A stretch of 64,000 nucleotides of DNA from Bagarius yarrelli (GCA_005784505.1 VCAZ01000017.1:1284151-1348150); one strand, 5' to 3'. Shown: positions 32,067-42,730, numbered from the stretch's first letter. Made by a program: numbers and translations. The notes: a model not told the origin generated them from the sequence alone.

Positions 32067-32319
32067 TTAATAGAAGTACAGCTAAAACATATGTTTCATC
32101 ATAAGATAGAATAGAATAGAAATAAAAAGCTAAGAGATAAACATTAAAATGTTTTACATATTTTACACTTTTCTAATGTCTGTGGTAATAATCACCTCTG
32201 ATTGCTGTTCTTGGTTGTCAGGAGTGAAACCTGATGCTTTCATAGCTCATCCATGTTAAGGTTCAGCGTTTTTTTTGTCTTCATGAAATGCTTTTCTGTA
32301 CACCACTGTTAATAAGTGA

Positions 32320-33110
32320 TTTTGCCAAAAGTGCTGTAATCCTTAATTAACATCCTTTGTTCACCTGAAATAACATTTCAAGCAACCAATCATAACCATC
32401 TGATGTCATCAGTGTGTTCCGACCAAATTCGCTTGAATAGAGTTTTAAATCTTTTCCACTTTGTAAACCACAATGTCATATAATAAATGTATTTATTAAA
32501 TTAAAAAATAAATAAATAAATACATGGTGTGTAATACATTACTTGCTGTACTGAACAATTACATACAATGTGTATGTGCATCTTAGTTAATGTGTAAACA
32601 TTTCCCTCGCCTTGGTGACCAACATTCATAGGAGTTTTTTTTAAAATTTATGGTTATAAAAATCTGGCTTGTGATTGTTAACTTGTAAAGGTTATTTTGT
32701 GATTTTATCAAATTATCATAAACCCTGTTTTATAGTAAGATTCAGCGTTTCATAACATTTTACATTCGATTCTTCATTAGTAATAATGTTATTCTCCGAT
32801 TTATCATCAATTATTTTAATATTGTTTGTCTAATTTCATGTTCTGATTTAATGTAAATCATCATCCTCAGTAAATTGTTACAGAATCAATTAATGATCAA
32901 TTTCATCCAATAAAGTATTTTTCAGCAAGTTTTTTAGTTTGTTTGTGGACAAAAGGTGAAAGATTCAAAAATGAATTGAGGCGGGTTTGGTCGACACACA
33001 CTGATAATATTGAATGTTTATGATTGGCTGATTGAAATGTTGATTCAGGATCAACAATAGGGTGTTAATCCAAGATTAGATACTACTTGGCAAAATTATA
33101 TCCATCAATC
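32320..33110 (+). repeat. Unclassified dispersed repeat Z, copy 1
   Basis: Long alignment by eye with 61690-62695: CATAACCATCTGATGTCATC, AATGTATTTATTAAAT, CTGTTTTATAGTAAGA, TATCGTTTGTCTAATTT-like blocks, CAGTAAATTGTT, GGTCGACACACA, GGTGTTAATCCAAGATTAGA and ACTTGGCAAAAT. Mirrored ATCCTGGAT/ATCCAGGAT motifs near the two ends of copy 2 suggest a DNA transposon with subterminal inverted repeats. Non-coding. Confidence 0.75.
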
Positions 33111-33940
33111 AAAATTAATCTGGCATCAAACACTATGTTACGGTTAAAGTCACCGAGATCTCATATTGTTTTTATTCTGATGTTTAATATGAACATAACT
33201 GAAGCTTTTAAATGACATCTGATGATTAGACTCACTGTGTTCCTGCAAGATTATTCATTATAGTTTATATAAAATGTTTACCTTATATACATACTTTACT
33301 CCAATGGCGGAATCAGTCTTCTGGTAAATCTTTGTATTATAGAAGACATTTCTCTACATTTTCTTTGAAGACACCAGGAAAGTAATTTTCAACATTAGAC
33401 ACTTTGGATAAGCCAAACACGCTACAATTTGGTGCAACTAAATGAGTCTTAAGATTGTAAGTCAATGTGCCATTGCTGCCAGAAGGATTTGGGGAGCGGT
33501 GCAGCTTTTTTTTTTTATAATAAATATCCTCTGATTGCACCTTTCATTTATTTATTTAGTCTCTATTGCATACTTTATCAAGCCATCAGAGGATCAGCTT
33601 GCCAGCAAATCAGACCCATTCATCCTCTGCCTTCTGATGGATTGGAGCTTGTCATCTGCTTAACGTGTCTTTTTTTGCTCCAAAGAAAGAAGGAGGTCCT
33701 CACAGCCCTGGCACAGAACACTCCTTATGCCCGTCATGTTCCGTCTGGGGTCACATTTCCTTCTAGCTCATTCCTTAACTTATCATGTCCTCCCAATCCC
33801 CACCCCATTCCCAACCAACCCTTCCAACTAGTATTAACCCTAAATTAAAGGTATTTTCCTCTGCACAAACGGCAGTGGTGGAATGTAACTAATTACAAAT
33901 ACTTACGTAGTATTTTACAGTAGGGTTTTTTTGATTGAAA
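33111..33940. other. Intergenic DNA, partly GC-shifted
   Basis: 33450-33790 is a more balanced block with CCTTCTGATGGATTGGAGCT and a 127-codon plus-strand ORF (33465-33848) without a recognisable domain. It may be a noncoding island. A T run is at 33941-33959. Confidence 0.35.
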
Positions 33941-33959
33941 TTTTTTTTTTTTTTTTTTT
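33941..33959 (+). repeat. T19 homopolymer
   Basis: Nineteen consecutive T, preceded by T-rich sequence. Confidence 0.95.
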
Positions 33960-34129
33960 AATTATTCAATTTCACTACATTTGTTGTTATGTTTTTTTAG
34001 AAAAAAAAGCTTAAACTAATCAAGAAGCTAGCCAACAATAAGATCTGGCAACCCTGTGTTTATAGTGATGACAATAAGCATAATACGCTATTCAGCTTTA
34101 AAAGCAGTAAAAGTAAAAGCATTCGTTTA

Positions 34130-34560
34130 CTGTTTTGATTTATTTTCTGTTACTTTATGTAGCACATTTCATACACAGTGATAATTCAAAGTGCTGTACA
34201 TAAGAAAAACAAAAAAATTGAAATAAAAATGATTTAAAATGAATAAAAACAGTTAAGACCATCAAATTTTATGATTGCAGAACTAAACAGATGTGTATTG
34301 AGTCTGGATTCAAAGATAGCTACTAATTCAGGATATCTGATCTCTTTTGGTGGCTGGTGGCTGGTTCTGCGGGGCTACGTAATAGCTAAAAGCAGATTTT
34401 CCTTGTTCAAAGTGAATCCTTGACTTGATCCTAATGATCTGAGTAATCTGATTGGTGTGAAGGTGATTTAAGGTGTGAAGCTTTTGTTGAAATGATATAA
34501 TGTCATATTAGCAGGTTAGATACTGAGTTAATGCCCTTGCAAGAGCTTCGTTAGGTTCTT
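34130..34560 (+). repeat. LINE 3'-region type dispersed repeat
   Basis: AGCACATTTCATACACAGTG, ATTCAAAGTGCTGTACATAA, AGATGTGTATTGAGTCTGGA, CTGATCTCTTTTGGTGGCTG and TGATCTGAGTAATCTGATTG are in the order of a very common teleost dispersed repeat that I associate with the 3' part of a non-LTR retrotransposon. No coding part. Confidence 0.6.
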
Positions 34561-35384
34561 TTTTTACTGTCCGACACTTAAAGTCGGGTATCGTTTGAAC
34601 TATAGGCATTCTGTTTCAGTTTATTGATTACATCAATTAGGCGAAACAACTATAGATAGCAAACATAGTTATTCTGTTGCAGCTGAATACCATGAACAAA
34701 AAAATCAGCAGCAAACCAAACATTTTTCTGAGGAACTTTAGCCAATGACCACAGCCACAGCAAAAACAACTAAACTTCAGCACAGAAAACAGACCATAAT
34801 TCCTGAATTGAGAATTCCTAAACTCTTACTTGGTCATATTATTTATATCACTACTTCTACTTGTACTCAAGTATTTCAATTACTTTGAAATTCGAAATTT
34901 TCAGTATTTTTCCACAACTTTTTTTTTCACCATCATAGTGTGTGTGTGTGTGTGTGTGTGCTAGCATTTGGGTGCAACATGGTTAGCACATCCCTCCTTC
35001 GCACATTCACCCGCTCACACTTTTTAAGCACAGATGCAGGCTAAGATACACATGCAGGCGAGACCTGACACATAAAGCCACAGGCTGGTGCAACGTGGAG
35101 TGTCCTTGATGTGAATAGAACATTTCAAGTTGAACAGTATTGCAGATGTTGCCGTGGAAAAACAAAACAGTCAAGGAGTTCTTGAGTCTCAATTGACATC
35201 CACGATACATATAGATACACACTGTGTGGCTGAAGGTTGGTGGATACCTAGCCAGTACTCACACAGTTGTGTAGAATGTCTTTGTATGTTGTAGCCTGAT
35301 ATTATTACTTTACTGAAATCAAGCCAGGTTTATGTCGTGTGATTTTGTGAATTATTTTGACCGAGACATATTTTAAAATACTAA
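34561..35384. other. Intergenic DNA with (GT)n
   Basis: AT-rich to 34930, a (GT)n array at 34938-34960, then a balanced patch to 35230 with a 71-codon minus-strand ORF lacking a domain. No gene supported. Confidence 0.45.
34938..34960 (+). repeat. (GT)n microsatellite
   Basis: About eleven GT units. Confidence 0.95.
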
Positions 35385-36065
35385 AAATCCTTTAATCCTA
35401 TGCTACAATATTTTGCTTTTGATCGCTAGTTTGACATGTTCACCAGCAGCCGATTAGTGGCCAATGCGATTCATTTTTTCTCTGATAAAATTCTGGCTGT
35501 GTCAGTGTCTGGCAATTTCAGATACGTGGTGTAGTGGGTTAAGGCGTGTGCTGTTGCAAGCAGGAGACCCAAGTTTGACTTCAGCTCGGGTCCTTTCGAA
35601 TCCCACCTACCCCACCTCTCTCCCTCTTCCGCATTTCATTTGTGTCCTGTCCTATCAATAAAAGCAAATCGGCCAAAAATATACTTTAAATAAAAAGACA
35701 CATCCTTAACTGCTCCTACAACGACTATCAAACCTAGAACCAATTGAATGCGCCGAACCTGATGATGCAATTAACCTGATAAATATGTACCCTTTTGGGA
35801 AAATTTTGTAGCATGGACGTACAGCAAGAAAAGAAAACTAAGGTTATAGAAGAAAAAGGTGTTTTAGTGCTACGTGTCGTTGATGCTGTTTTTTCCTGCT
35901 AGCGAGAGAATGGGGTTACCGAAAGAGTCATGGATTGATGATGTAAAACCTAATGGTTCTTCTTGTGTGTGTCCATTTTGGACTGTTGTACAGTCTGACA
36001 TTATGATAACTGAGATCCTACAGCATGACCTGGGGTTCATGTTCGTACAGTCTGACAAGCAACAA
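35385..36065 (+). repeat. Unclassified dispersed repeat X, copy 2
   Basis: Matches copies 1 and 3: TTGATCGCTAGTTTGACATG, TCACCAGCAGCCGATTA, AGAACCAATTGAATGCGCCG, ACCTGATGATGCAATTAA, TCCTGCTAGCGAGAGAATGG, GGATTGATGATGTAAAACC, TTCTTGTGTGTGTCC. A different SINE (35519-35697) is nested in it. Copy 2 keeps the right-hand part (GTTCATGTTCGTACAGTCTG) shared with copy 1. Confidence 0.72.
35519..35697 (+). mobile_element. tRNA-derived SINE, family C
   Basis: GATACGTGGTGTAGTGGGTT head, GCAGGAGACCCAAGTTTGAC and GCTCGGGTCCTTTCGAATCC, CTCTCCCTCTTCCGCATTTC, then TCCTGTCCTATCAATAAAAG and GGCCAAAAATATAC tail. It resembles a zebrafish-type SINE with a CAATAAA-like tail. It is nested in repeat X copy 2, since copies 1 and 3 lack it. 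Confidence 0.72.
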
Positions 36066-36389
36066 TAAAAATCCCCATGCTTCAGAGACCAGACACTATT
36101 CCAATAAAATAAAAGGCAAATCTAAAATGGGAGGCAGTTATGAAACCTTTTGTGTCAAGTTACCATTATCTTGTTATTTTCTCTCTTCCTTCGGATATCA
36201 CTATCTGTTCCTCCAGAGCAGTCCTTCTTTAACGAAATAACACCTTCTCCTACACCTCTGTCTCGCACACACACACACACAAATCAGGGCATGTGGTTAT
36301 TTTAGAATATGTGTATAATTTTTTTTTCAAGGCCAGGTGTGAAATGTGTGTTCATTAAAAGTGACAAAGACCTTATTTTCTGGGGAAAA

Positions 36390-36760
36390 AAAAGGATGAA
36401 GAAGAAACCGCTCAGAGGCAGTGCAGAGAGCTAATGACAGAGATGCAGCCTGAGATGGAGGAGGGGTGCGGCAGGCCATTCTGGCACGCGCCGCTTTGTT
36501 TTGACACCAGCATGCAGCGATGGATCGCGCTCCTCACCTTAATGCTCGCTTTATGGCTGTCACCACGCAAACACACACCTCTCCGATTTACTAATACACA
36601 CTAGCCTGTGATTTAATGCTTGGAAGCCATCGTTCGCATCTGGTCGCATTTGTCCATGTAGATTTATTGTTATTACCTCCTTGAGCAGGCTGCAATCATG
36701 CTATGGCGAGATGAATGGTTACAGAACGGGAGAACATGTAATAAATGTATGACAAACAAT
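36390..36760. promoter_or_regulatory. Candidate conserved noncoding island
   Basis: GC-shifted sequence including GGAGGGGTGCGGCAGGCCAT, GCACGCGCCGCTTTGTTTTG (Sox-type TTTGTTT core) and GGATCGCGCTCCTCACC, with no repeat signature and no credible ORF. Confidence 0.32.
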
Positions 36761-37129
36761 CTACTGAAGGTTGCTTATATTAAGGATATGACATCATTGT
36801 TGCCTTTGACCAGTGATTAAGACTGTCCATTAAGGAAGCCTGGCAGTGTTGTGGTTATGGTTGAATGATCTGGAACGCTGACTAGACCCTACAACATCCG
36901 CGCCTGAACTCTGTGGCTGAAGTCACACTCCACAATCTGGTTAAATACATTTCCAAAAGTTGTGGAGGTTATTTTAGAACGTGGTGCGGTGGTGACTCAT
37001 ATGGTTAAGGCACTGAGTTGTTGTTTGAATGACCATGAAGGGCTATTTCAAGCCAAGTGCTTAGGCTACATCAAGGCGAGCTTTCTGCAGCTGAATACGC
37101 TATTTAGTTCTGCACTCTGACAACTTAAA
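36761..37129. other. Intergenic DNA with SINE family B fragment
   Basis: 36985-37070 carries GTGGTGACTCATATGGTTAA and GGCACTGAGTTGTTGTTTGA, the head of a family-B SINE with no body. It abuts the gypsy relic. Confidence 0.45.
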
Positions 37130-37139
37130 GCGGGTGGAA

Positions 37140-37422
37140 GGAGGTTGCATTTAAACTGGTGTTCAGAGAGGGATTAAACACATGGATACAAGCAGAGCTT
37201 ATTTGTTGTGATGATACGGGCACGGTCTCCCAGTATGTGGCAATGGCAGTGAGGTTGGATAACCTGCTACGTAACAGCCCCCTCAAAAAAGCAAAACTGC
37301 ACCTCACACACTGTGTGCTACAATGGCCCGTGCAGGTGGGTGTCACCACTAAGTTATGTTTCTACTGTAGGGGTCCCAATCATGTCAGCTCCAGCTGCCC
37401 CAAAAACCCACTCCTCAATTAG
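37140..37422 (+). pseudogene. gag: gypsy gag fragment with CCHC zinc knuckle
   Basis: The translation starts in FREGLNTWIQAELICCDD and continues with VAMAVRLDNLLR, both typical of fish Ty3/gypsy Gag, and ends with the nucleic-acid-binding knuckle CFYCRGPNHVSSSC (pattern C-x2-C-x4-H-x4-C). Gag is the structural protein of the element's particle. The N-terminal half is absent: there is an in-frame ATG at 37159, but homologous codons begin upstream of it, so it is not the native start. Confidence 0.82.
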
Positions 37423-37569
37423 CTAATGTAAGCAACCTTGCCATAACGCTGCCCTTCTCATGTCTGTACCGTCGTTGACTCTGTATCACATGTGTTTCTA
37501 GCATTAGTGGAATTCTGGATCTCCCCCCAATATTATGGACAAGCATCTCGTCCAACAAATCAAGCTCCA

Positions 37570-37955
37570 CAGCAAGTTCACTACAGCTCCCATACTGCAA
37601 CATCCTGACCCTGCGCTGCCATTCGTAGTGTAAAAGGATGCTTACTGCGCCATACTTTTACAGGGAAATGGCACAGCTACTGGCTATAAAAGTAGCCCTG
37701 ACACAATGGAAACAATGGCTGGAGAGGAGCACGTACCCATTTTTGGTGATCACAGATCACAAAAATCTGGAGTATCTAAAGTCTGCAAAATGCCTCAACT
37801 CCAGGCAAGCCTGTTGGGCTATGTTCTTTACTAAAAATGGTAAGGCTGATGCCTTGTATCGTAGACACAAGCCCCCTTACGAAATCAATGCCCTAAACCA
37901 ATTCTTAATCCTCAGATTGTTCTGGCCCCAATTTCATGGGACATCAATGAAGTAA
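37570..37955 (+). pseudogene. pol: gypsy RT/RNase H fragment
   Basis: TTAPILQHPDPALPFVV marks the junction from reverse transcriptase to RNase H. After a stop at 37631, the frame from 37638 continues with ELLAIK-like AQLLAIKVALTQWKQWLE and then TDHKNLEYLKSAKCLNSRQA and KNGKADAL, the classical gypsy RNase H landmarks. The expected metal-binding VDAS region is disrupted near 37631-37660. Frame changes and stops make it non-functional. Confidence 0.85.
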
Positions 37956-38262
37956 TCACCAGAGAGCACTTACAGCATCCTGTCCCTCCAGTACACGCTA
38001 TGTACCAAGTACCTTACATTCATTAGTCATGTCATAGATCCGTACCGCCATCCAACTATTGAACTAATAGACAATACCTACTGTTGGCCAGAGTATCAAA
38101 AAGACATTATGAACTTGACCCTGGTCTCACATATCCCTGGACTTTGTCACTACCTTTCCAAGCTCTCATGGTTTTACCACGGTTATGAGCATCGTTAATC
38201 GGTTCTCCAAAGCCTGCCGTTTGATTCTTCTCATTCCTCTACGGGTCTCAATCTATACTAAT
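37956..38262 (+). pseudogene. pol: gypsy integrase fragment
   Basis: Shifted frames retain traces of the zinc-binding N-terminus near 38010-38110 and then the catalytic-core start LDFVTTFPSSHGFTTVM (frame shift at about 38140-38180), continuing as SIVNRFSKACRLI. The remainder of the core, including the later acidic residues, is deleted. Confidence 0.75.
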
Positions 38263-38299
38263 GAGTTCTGGGGTATCGGCCCAGCCATTTCTGCTAGTA

Positions 38300-38610
38300 T
38301 TTCCTGTGGCAAGCTTCATAAGCTAGCAAACTATGAACACATTGCGAAGTATTGTTTGCTAGTCAACATACCAAGCGTTTCCATGTTCAAGTTCATGTTT
38401 GTCTTTTTGGCTTACTGAACTCTGCTTTGACTTTGGATTACGATTACTGCCCACTGTTTTGGAATTGTTTGCTTGGTTTTTGTTTGACTTCTGTGTACTA
38501 AACTCTGCATGTTTATTGACCAAGTCTGTGGATTATTGTAAAGCCTTTAATAAAGCCTTTCACTGCAACATGGACTCTTCCTCGATGTCTGCTTCACACA
38601 CTGAAATGGG
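38300..38610 (+). repeat. Probable 3' LTR portion of the gypsy relic
   Basis: T-rich non-coding tail containing TTTGGATTACGATTACTG and CCTTTAATAAAGCC (AATAAA at 38549-38554) followed by a short U5-like end. Position directly after pol and the polyadenylation signal fit an LTR. No matching 5' LTR is present, so its borders are approximate. Confidence 0.5.
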
Positions 38611-38731
38611 TCACTGTCAACAAAGCTAATTTTGACCAGGTAAAATAAGTGAGTTTTTACACTGTCATTTTTAAAAATATATACTGGACTTTTTATTAGG
38701 ACCCTAAAAATCACATTAACTTGTGGAAGAA

Positions 38732-39036
38732 TAGGCAGGGGCCTTTCTGTGTGAAGTTTGCATGTTCTCTCCTGGCTTGCGTGGGTTTACTCAGAGTACT
38801 CCAGTTTTATTCCCACCCTCCAAAAAACATGTATGTTAGGTTAATTGGTATTTCTAAATTGCCCATAGGAGGGAGAGTGTATGTGTGTTTGTGTGTGTGT
38901 GTGTGGCCCTGTGATGGACTGTTGACCTTTCCAGGGTGTACCCCTTCTGCATTCGCTTACAGACGGCTGGGATAGACTCCAGCAGGCCCCATCACCTAGA
39001 ATAAGGGAATAGGGGTTAGAAGATGAATGAATGTTA
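38732..39036 (+). mobile_element. V-SINE, 5' truncated
   Basis: Starts within the body (GGGGCCTTTCTGTGTGAAGT), then GCATGTTCTCTCCTGGCTTG, ATGTATGTTAGGTTAATTGG, a (TG)n expansion at 38877-38904, GATGGACTGTTGACCTTTCC and a GAAGATGAATGAATG tail. It sits 120 bp downstream of the gypsy relic. Confidence 0.87.
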
Positions 39037-39479
39037 TAATTGTAATAAATCTCCATGTTTTCAGTTTGCTTGTTTTCTTTTCAACTAAAATTTTGAAGTT
39101 AAGCTCGTTTTTTTTGTCTTTGTGGTCAAATCCTAATTAAGATTACATTGTTTTCTATTGACAATTTGTGAACAATCATGACCTTTACTTCAGAATTTGA
39201 TCATGTTTTTTATTTTTACCTTCTTTTTCCTTTCAAAACATATATTCAGCAGGACCCAATGTGAGAAATGATTGTGTACTATATTCAAACAGATGTAGCG
39301 ACAGATGAGACCTGGACTGAAATACAATGTGTAACATTCATTCTCTCACTTCCTAAAGCTGAAAATTGGATACGATTACAATTAGTGCAAACAAAACAAC
39401 GAGGAAAACATCTTTTTATATATAAATGATACATAGTGATAACTTAAAGAAACTCACTCCCAGCCTTGGTAATAATGTT
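39037..39479. other. Intergenic DNA, nothing recognised
   Basis: AT-rich with no gene or repeat identified. Confidence 0.5.
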
Positions 39480-40060
39480 GTTTCATCTGAACTCCTGTGA
39501 GGATTCTCATTGGCTGATTTCTGCTGTTTGTGTGGTCCCGGGGCATCATTAAAATTTTACACACATCCCTGTCCATCAGTGTTAACGACATGCAATCCTT
39601 ACATATCGCATGCTTGTTTCTTTTTCCCTGTTTATGTCTTTCAAACTATCAGATTTCTGCATTTAAATCTACAGCCAGGGAGCGTTGTGTCCGTCAGTGC
39701 CAGTGTCCTGACTGTATTCCTCTGCTGCTTGACCGTGACAGGCCCTGCTTTCAGCCTTTATCTGCCTCTCTGTCCTTTCTTCTAGCCACAAAGATCCCTT
39801 CTCTTTCTCTCTTTTTCTCATCGCAGCGCTCCTGTATCCGCTTTCTACACGTGGCAAATGATTGCCCGGGTGAAGGTATTTTCTGTTTCAATCTCCCATT
39901 TTCCCAAGGGGGAACAAAAGGGACAAGCTTGGTGCAGCTGTTTTCACCGAGAAAATGGCTCGGAATTGCCTCATTCCTCGGCAGATTAGTGATTGCATAC
40001 AATCCTGGCCTAAGTGCTATTGTGCGCCACAATTTGGCCATTATACTTTAGTCTTTTCCC
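39480..40060. promoter_or_regulatory. Candidate conserved noncoding island containing the window's longest ORF
   Basis: About 580 bp of balanced, non-repetitive sequence with open frames on both strands (173 codons plus at 39530-40051, 96 codons minus at 39751-40041). None shows a domain, and the opposing open frames suggest low stop density from composition. Blocks such as CTGATTCAATC-like and CATTTTCCCAAGGGGGAAC give it the look of regulatory DNA. A lineage-specific exon cannot be excluded. Confidence 0.3.
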
Positions 40061-40074
40061 ATTCGGAGCAACCC

Positions 40075-40225
40075 CCTAACCAATTAAAGTAATACAGCCT
40101 TTCCAGTACCTGCTCCCAATTAAATGTGGGCGGTATTACCTGCCTTGATGCCGCTGACCATGAATTCCTACCACTTTACCCACATTCATTAGGCCTATTC
40201 ATTCTGGAGGGGCTGATGACAAGGA
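40075..40225. promoter_or_regulatory. Candidate conserved noncoding island (homeodomain-type cores)
   Basis: CCAATTAAAGTAATACAGCC, CTCCCAATTAAATGTGGGCG and TTCATTAGGCCTATTCATTC cluster within 150 bp. No ORF and no repeat signature. Confidence 0.35.
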
Positions 40226-40470
40226 TTCAGGACTGGCCTGCTTCTCCCCCCTCCTCCTACTTCTTCTCCTCCTCCTTTTTCTTCTTCTCTGTTTGCCATT
40301 TTCTCTAAGAAGGAATGACAAAAAAGTTAATAGAAGTGACACTTTTTTTTAAAATCACGTCCTCTTTTTTTCTTCTCTAGCCATCTATTCTCTGCTTCTG
40401 CTTTTGTTTTCAAAACTTATTGTATTTTTATCTATATTTCTTCTTTCCTTTATTATTTTCGTTGCTTGTA
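40226..40470 (+). repeat. Polypyrimidine/TTC-rich tract
   Basis: Plus strand is C/T-dominated from about 40240 to 40450 (CTCCTCCTACTTCTTCTCC and similar). Low complexity; short ORFs here are artefacts. Confidence 0.7.
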
Positions 40471-40810
40471 CAGTCGACTTGGCAGCATCCAGAAAGCCTG
40501 TGTGTACTCCAGAAAAAAAAAAGTAGAGGCCTCTTCAGGCCACTGAGTCGATTGACAAAACCGGAGTGTTAAAAGTCGACAAAAGCCAGGCGGGGAGTGC
40601 CGTCAGCCATGCTTGGTGAAGCTGCCAGTCACATGGTTGCGCTGGCGCAACCCAGACAAGCTAGTCAGCTTGGCAAAAAAGAGACACCGTTTTAGACAAG
40701 TCTTGTTGGTTAATTTTGATATTGATGCAGCAGGAAGTGTTGACGGACATGTCGAGCTGAGGACAAAACACATTGCGATTCTTATGAAAAACGAATTCAG
40801 CAGGTTGTGT
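40471..40810. promoter_or_regulatory. Candidate conserved noncoding island with a perfect GC palindrome
   Basis: Balanced sequence containing GGTTGCGC-TG-GCGCAACC (40635-40652, 8-bp arms), and TTGTTGGTTAATTTTGATAT (TTAAT-type core). The (GT)n ends the island at 40807-40822. No ORF has a domain. Confidence 0.32.
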
Positions 40811-41029
40811 GTGTGTGTGTGTTTAATCCATTGTTTATAGTTAAAAATTTCTACCTTCCGACCATGTAGCATAAACATTTGACATGACCATATGCCTTTC
40901 ATCCCAAATGATCAGGATCCTTCAATGCTGTTTGCTGTTTCCGTGCTTTTCTCCTGCACCCATAAATCAAAGCCAGTTGACCATGACTTACATCCATGTC
41001 TGAATTAAAGAGAAACAGCACTAACATGA

Positions 41030-41560
41030 ACAGACCGGAGGACATTTAAGACGTTCACTACACAAGCAAGGATGCCAAAACAAAACCTTCCGAGCCCCTG
41101 AACCTAGCCACCCCTCCTCCTTCCAGCCCGCCAACCACTCCACTGCCTCTGAGCACAGATACAATAGTGCTGCTTTTTTTATGAGAGAAAGGGAAAGGAA
41201 GGAGATAGGGGGAGATAAAGATAAAATTAAAAAGGGTAAACGCAGACCACATGTCTTCATTATAGAAGAAACACAGCTCGGCTATCCCAGGGCCGAATTT
41301 GAGCTTCTGGGCTCACCAGAGCTCAGGGTGAAACGAGCTTGCTTTGTTTACAGTGTCGTCCCTCCGACCAAGCGCGGATCAGATCAGGTTCCGTCAGGAA
41401 ATAGGCCGCCTGAAGGTTCTGTGGGCATCGGAAATCTCGTCGTTCTTGGCTGAAACAGACACTCTTGCTTTACTCAACCGTGGCAGGAAAAAGGGACAGA
41501 AAAAAGGAGACTTCACTGTGTGGCAACAGATTATGCATGAAACATACCATTCCGACTGAG
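41030..41560. promoter_or_regulatory. Candidate conserved noncoding island
   Basis: Balanced, ORF-poor block. 41270-41470 in particular (GGCCGAATTTGAGCTTCTGG, TTGCTTTGTTTACAGTGTCG, a forkhead-like TGTTTAC core) has no repeat signature. Overlapping ORFs on both strands have no domain. Confidence 0.3.
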
Positions 41561-42369
41561 ATTAAGCTACTAATTATTATTGTAACTACTAATTTATTTA
41601 ATGCATTAAATCACCCATCTTAATGGTATACAGTTCTTCATCCTAAAGCAAAATGTAAAAGTATTATTTTATTCTATATTATAAATATTCCATACTACTC
41701 TAGATGTCTATAGTTTTGTGTTGGTTTTTGTCTCTTTGGTGTTTATTCAACTATTCTACGCAGCTGAAAAGCTTACTTAAGCTATTTTTTATATTTAAAT
41801 TATATGCAAGTTATATCCCATATTTTTTTTCCTCACATTTTTTTTCAAGTGGTCTATTATCAAAACTAGAGACATGGAGAAAAGTTTATTCGAGTCACAA
41901 CCTGAAACTCTCTATCTACATTCCCTAGCTAAAACTGTGTGGTGGTAAGCTAACAAGTGTTAGCCTGATAGTCAGGCTAGCTAGTATGTTAGTCTGGGCT
42001 AGTTAAATAGCTGATGACAATTTAATTTCTTTAGGGTCATTTGGGCTAAATAACATAAAATGTATTTTTAAATGCTACTTAAAAAAAAAAAAAATTAACT
42101 GTATTTGTTCAAAATCAGACTTAAATTTAGCAATTAATCCTTTTAAAGCCATGTAAAATGTATGGCAAGTTAAAAAAAATTATAATAAAATCCCTCATAA
42201 ATAAAATAAAACACCAAACAAAAAAAAAGAATTTTCATCAGTGTGACTGTATAAAGCAAAATTATTTTGGTTTATTAGTTACTTTTAAAAAGTTATTTGA
42301 AGAGCTGTATACTGTATACTGTATATTCTCCCCAGATCCTCAAAGCGTCCTGGGCAATAAGAGAACTTT
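41561..42369. other. Intergenic AT-rich DNA, nothing recognised
   Basis: Low-complexity A/T sequence. A GCTAGCTAGTATGTTAGTC-like patch near 41960-42010 may be old repeat. No gene. Confidence 0.5.
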
Positions 42370-42730
42370 GTCAAAACGTCAACAGTCCTGCTATTTTTCC
42401 TGCTAAGACGAGCGGATCCCTTCTCAGCACGCCATGTAGCTCAGAGCTGCGTATCGCCAGATCCGTTGGCACAAGGCAGATTTTAATTAATTTCACACCA
42501 CCAGACAGTGCAGGAGTAACCCTGTGAAAAGCAAGGCATCGCAGCCTCAGCCTAATCGCCATCAGGCCTGTGACATCATCCCCGGCCCTGGCGGGGCAGG
42601 CTTCCATAAGAAAACGGAGGTAGTTTACGGCGTTTACAAAGAGCCAATTTATCACTATAAGGAAATGCTAGCCTGGGAGCATCACCCCCGGCAGAATTAA
42701 TTGGCCCGGTTACTGTCTGTGAAGTTTTTT
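42370..42730. promoter_or_regulatory. Strong candidate conserved noncoding island
   Basis: About 350 bp of GC-balanced, non-repetitive DNA bounded by AT-rich sequence, with TTTTAATTAATTTCACACCA, GTGACATCATCCCCGGC (CRE-like TGACATCA), CAGAATTAATTGGCCCGG and ACAAAGAGCCAATT (TCF-like ACAAAG). Overlapping ORFs on both strands are without domains. Among the best regulatory candidates in the window by inspection. Confidence 0.38.

Larger units (their letters stand above)
37130..38610 (+). mobile_element. Ty3/gypsy LTR retrotransposon relic, internally deleted
   Basis: In order along the plus strand: a gag C-terminal half with a CCHC knuckle, a short link, the junction of reverse transcriptase and RNase H, RNase H, an integrase N-terminal part and catalytic-core start, then a 3' LTR-like tail with AATAAA at 38549-38554. 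Protease and nearly all of the reverse transcriptase are missing between 37422 and 37570. The frames are broken by stops and frameshifts. The 5' LTR is not visible. It is a fossil with no coding competence. Confidence 0.85.

Noticed and set aside
39530..40051. 173-codon ORF as a host gene
   Set aside because: No domain is recognised, long open frames also occur on the opposite strand, and no splice or start context supports it. Kept only as part of a candidate noncoding island.
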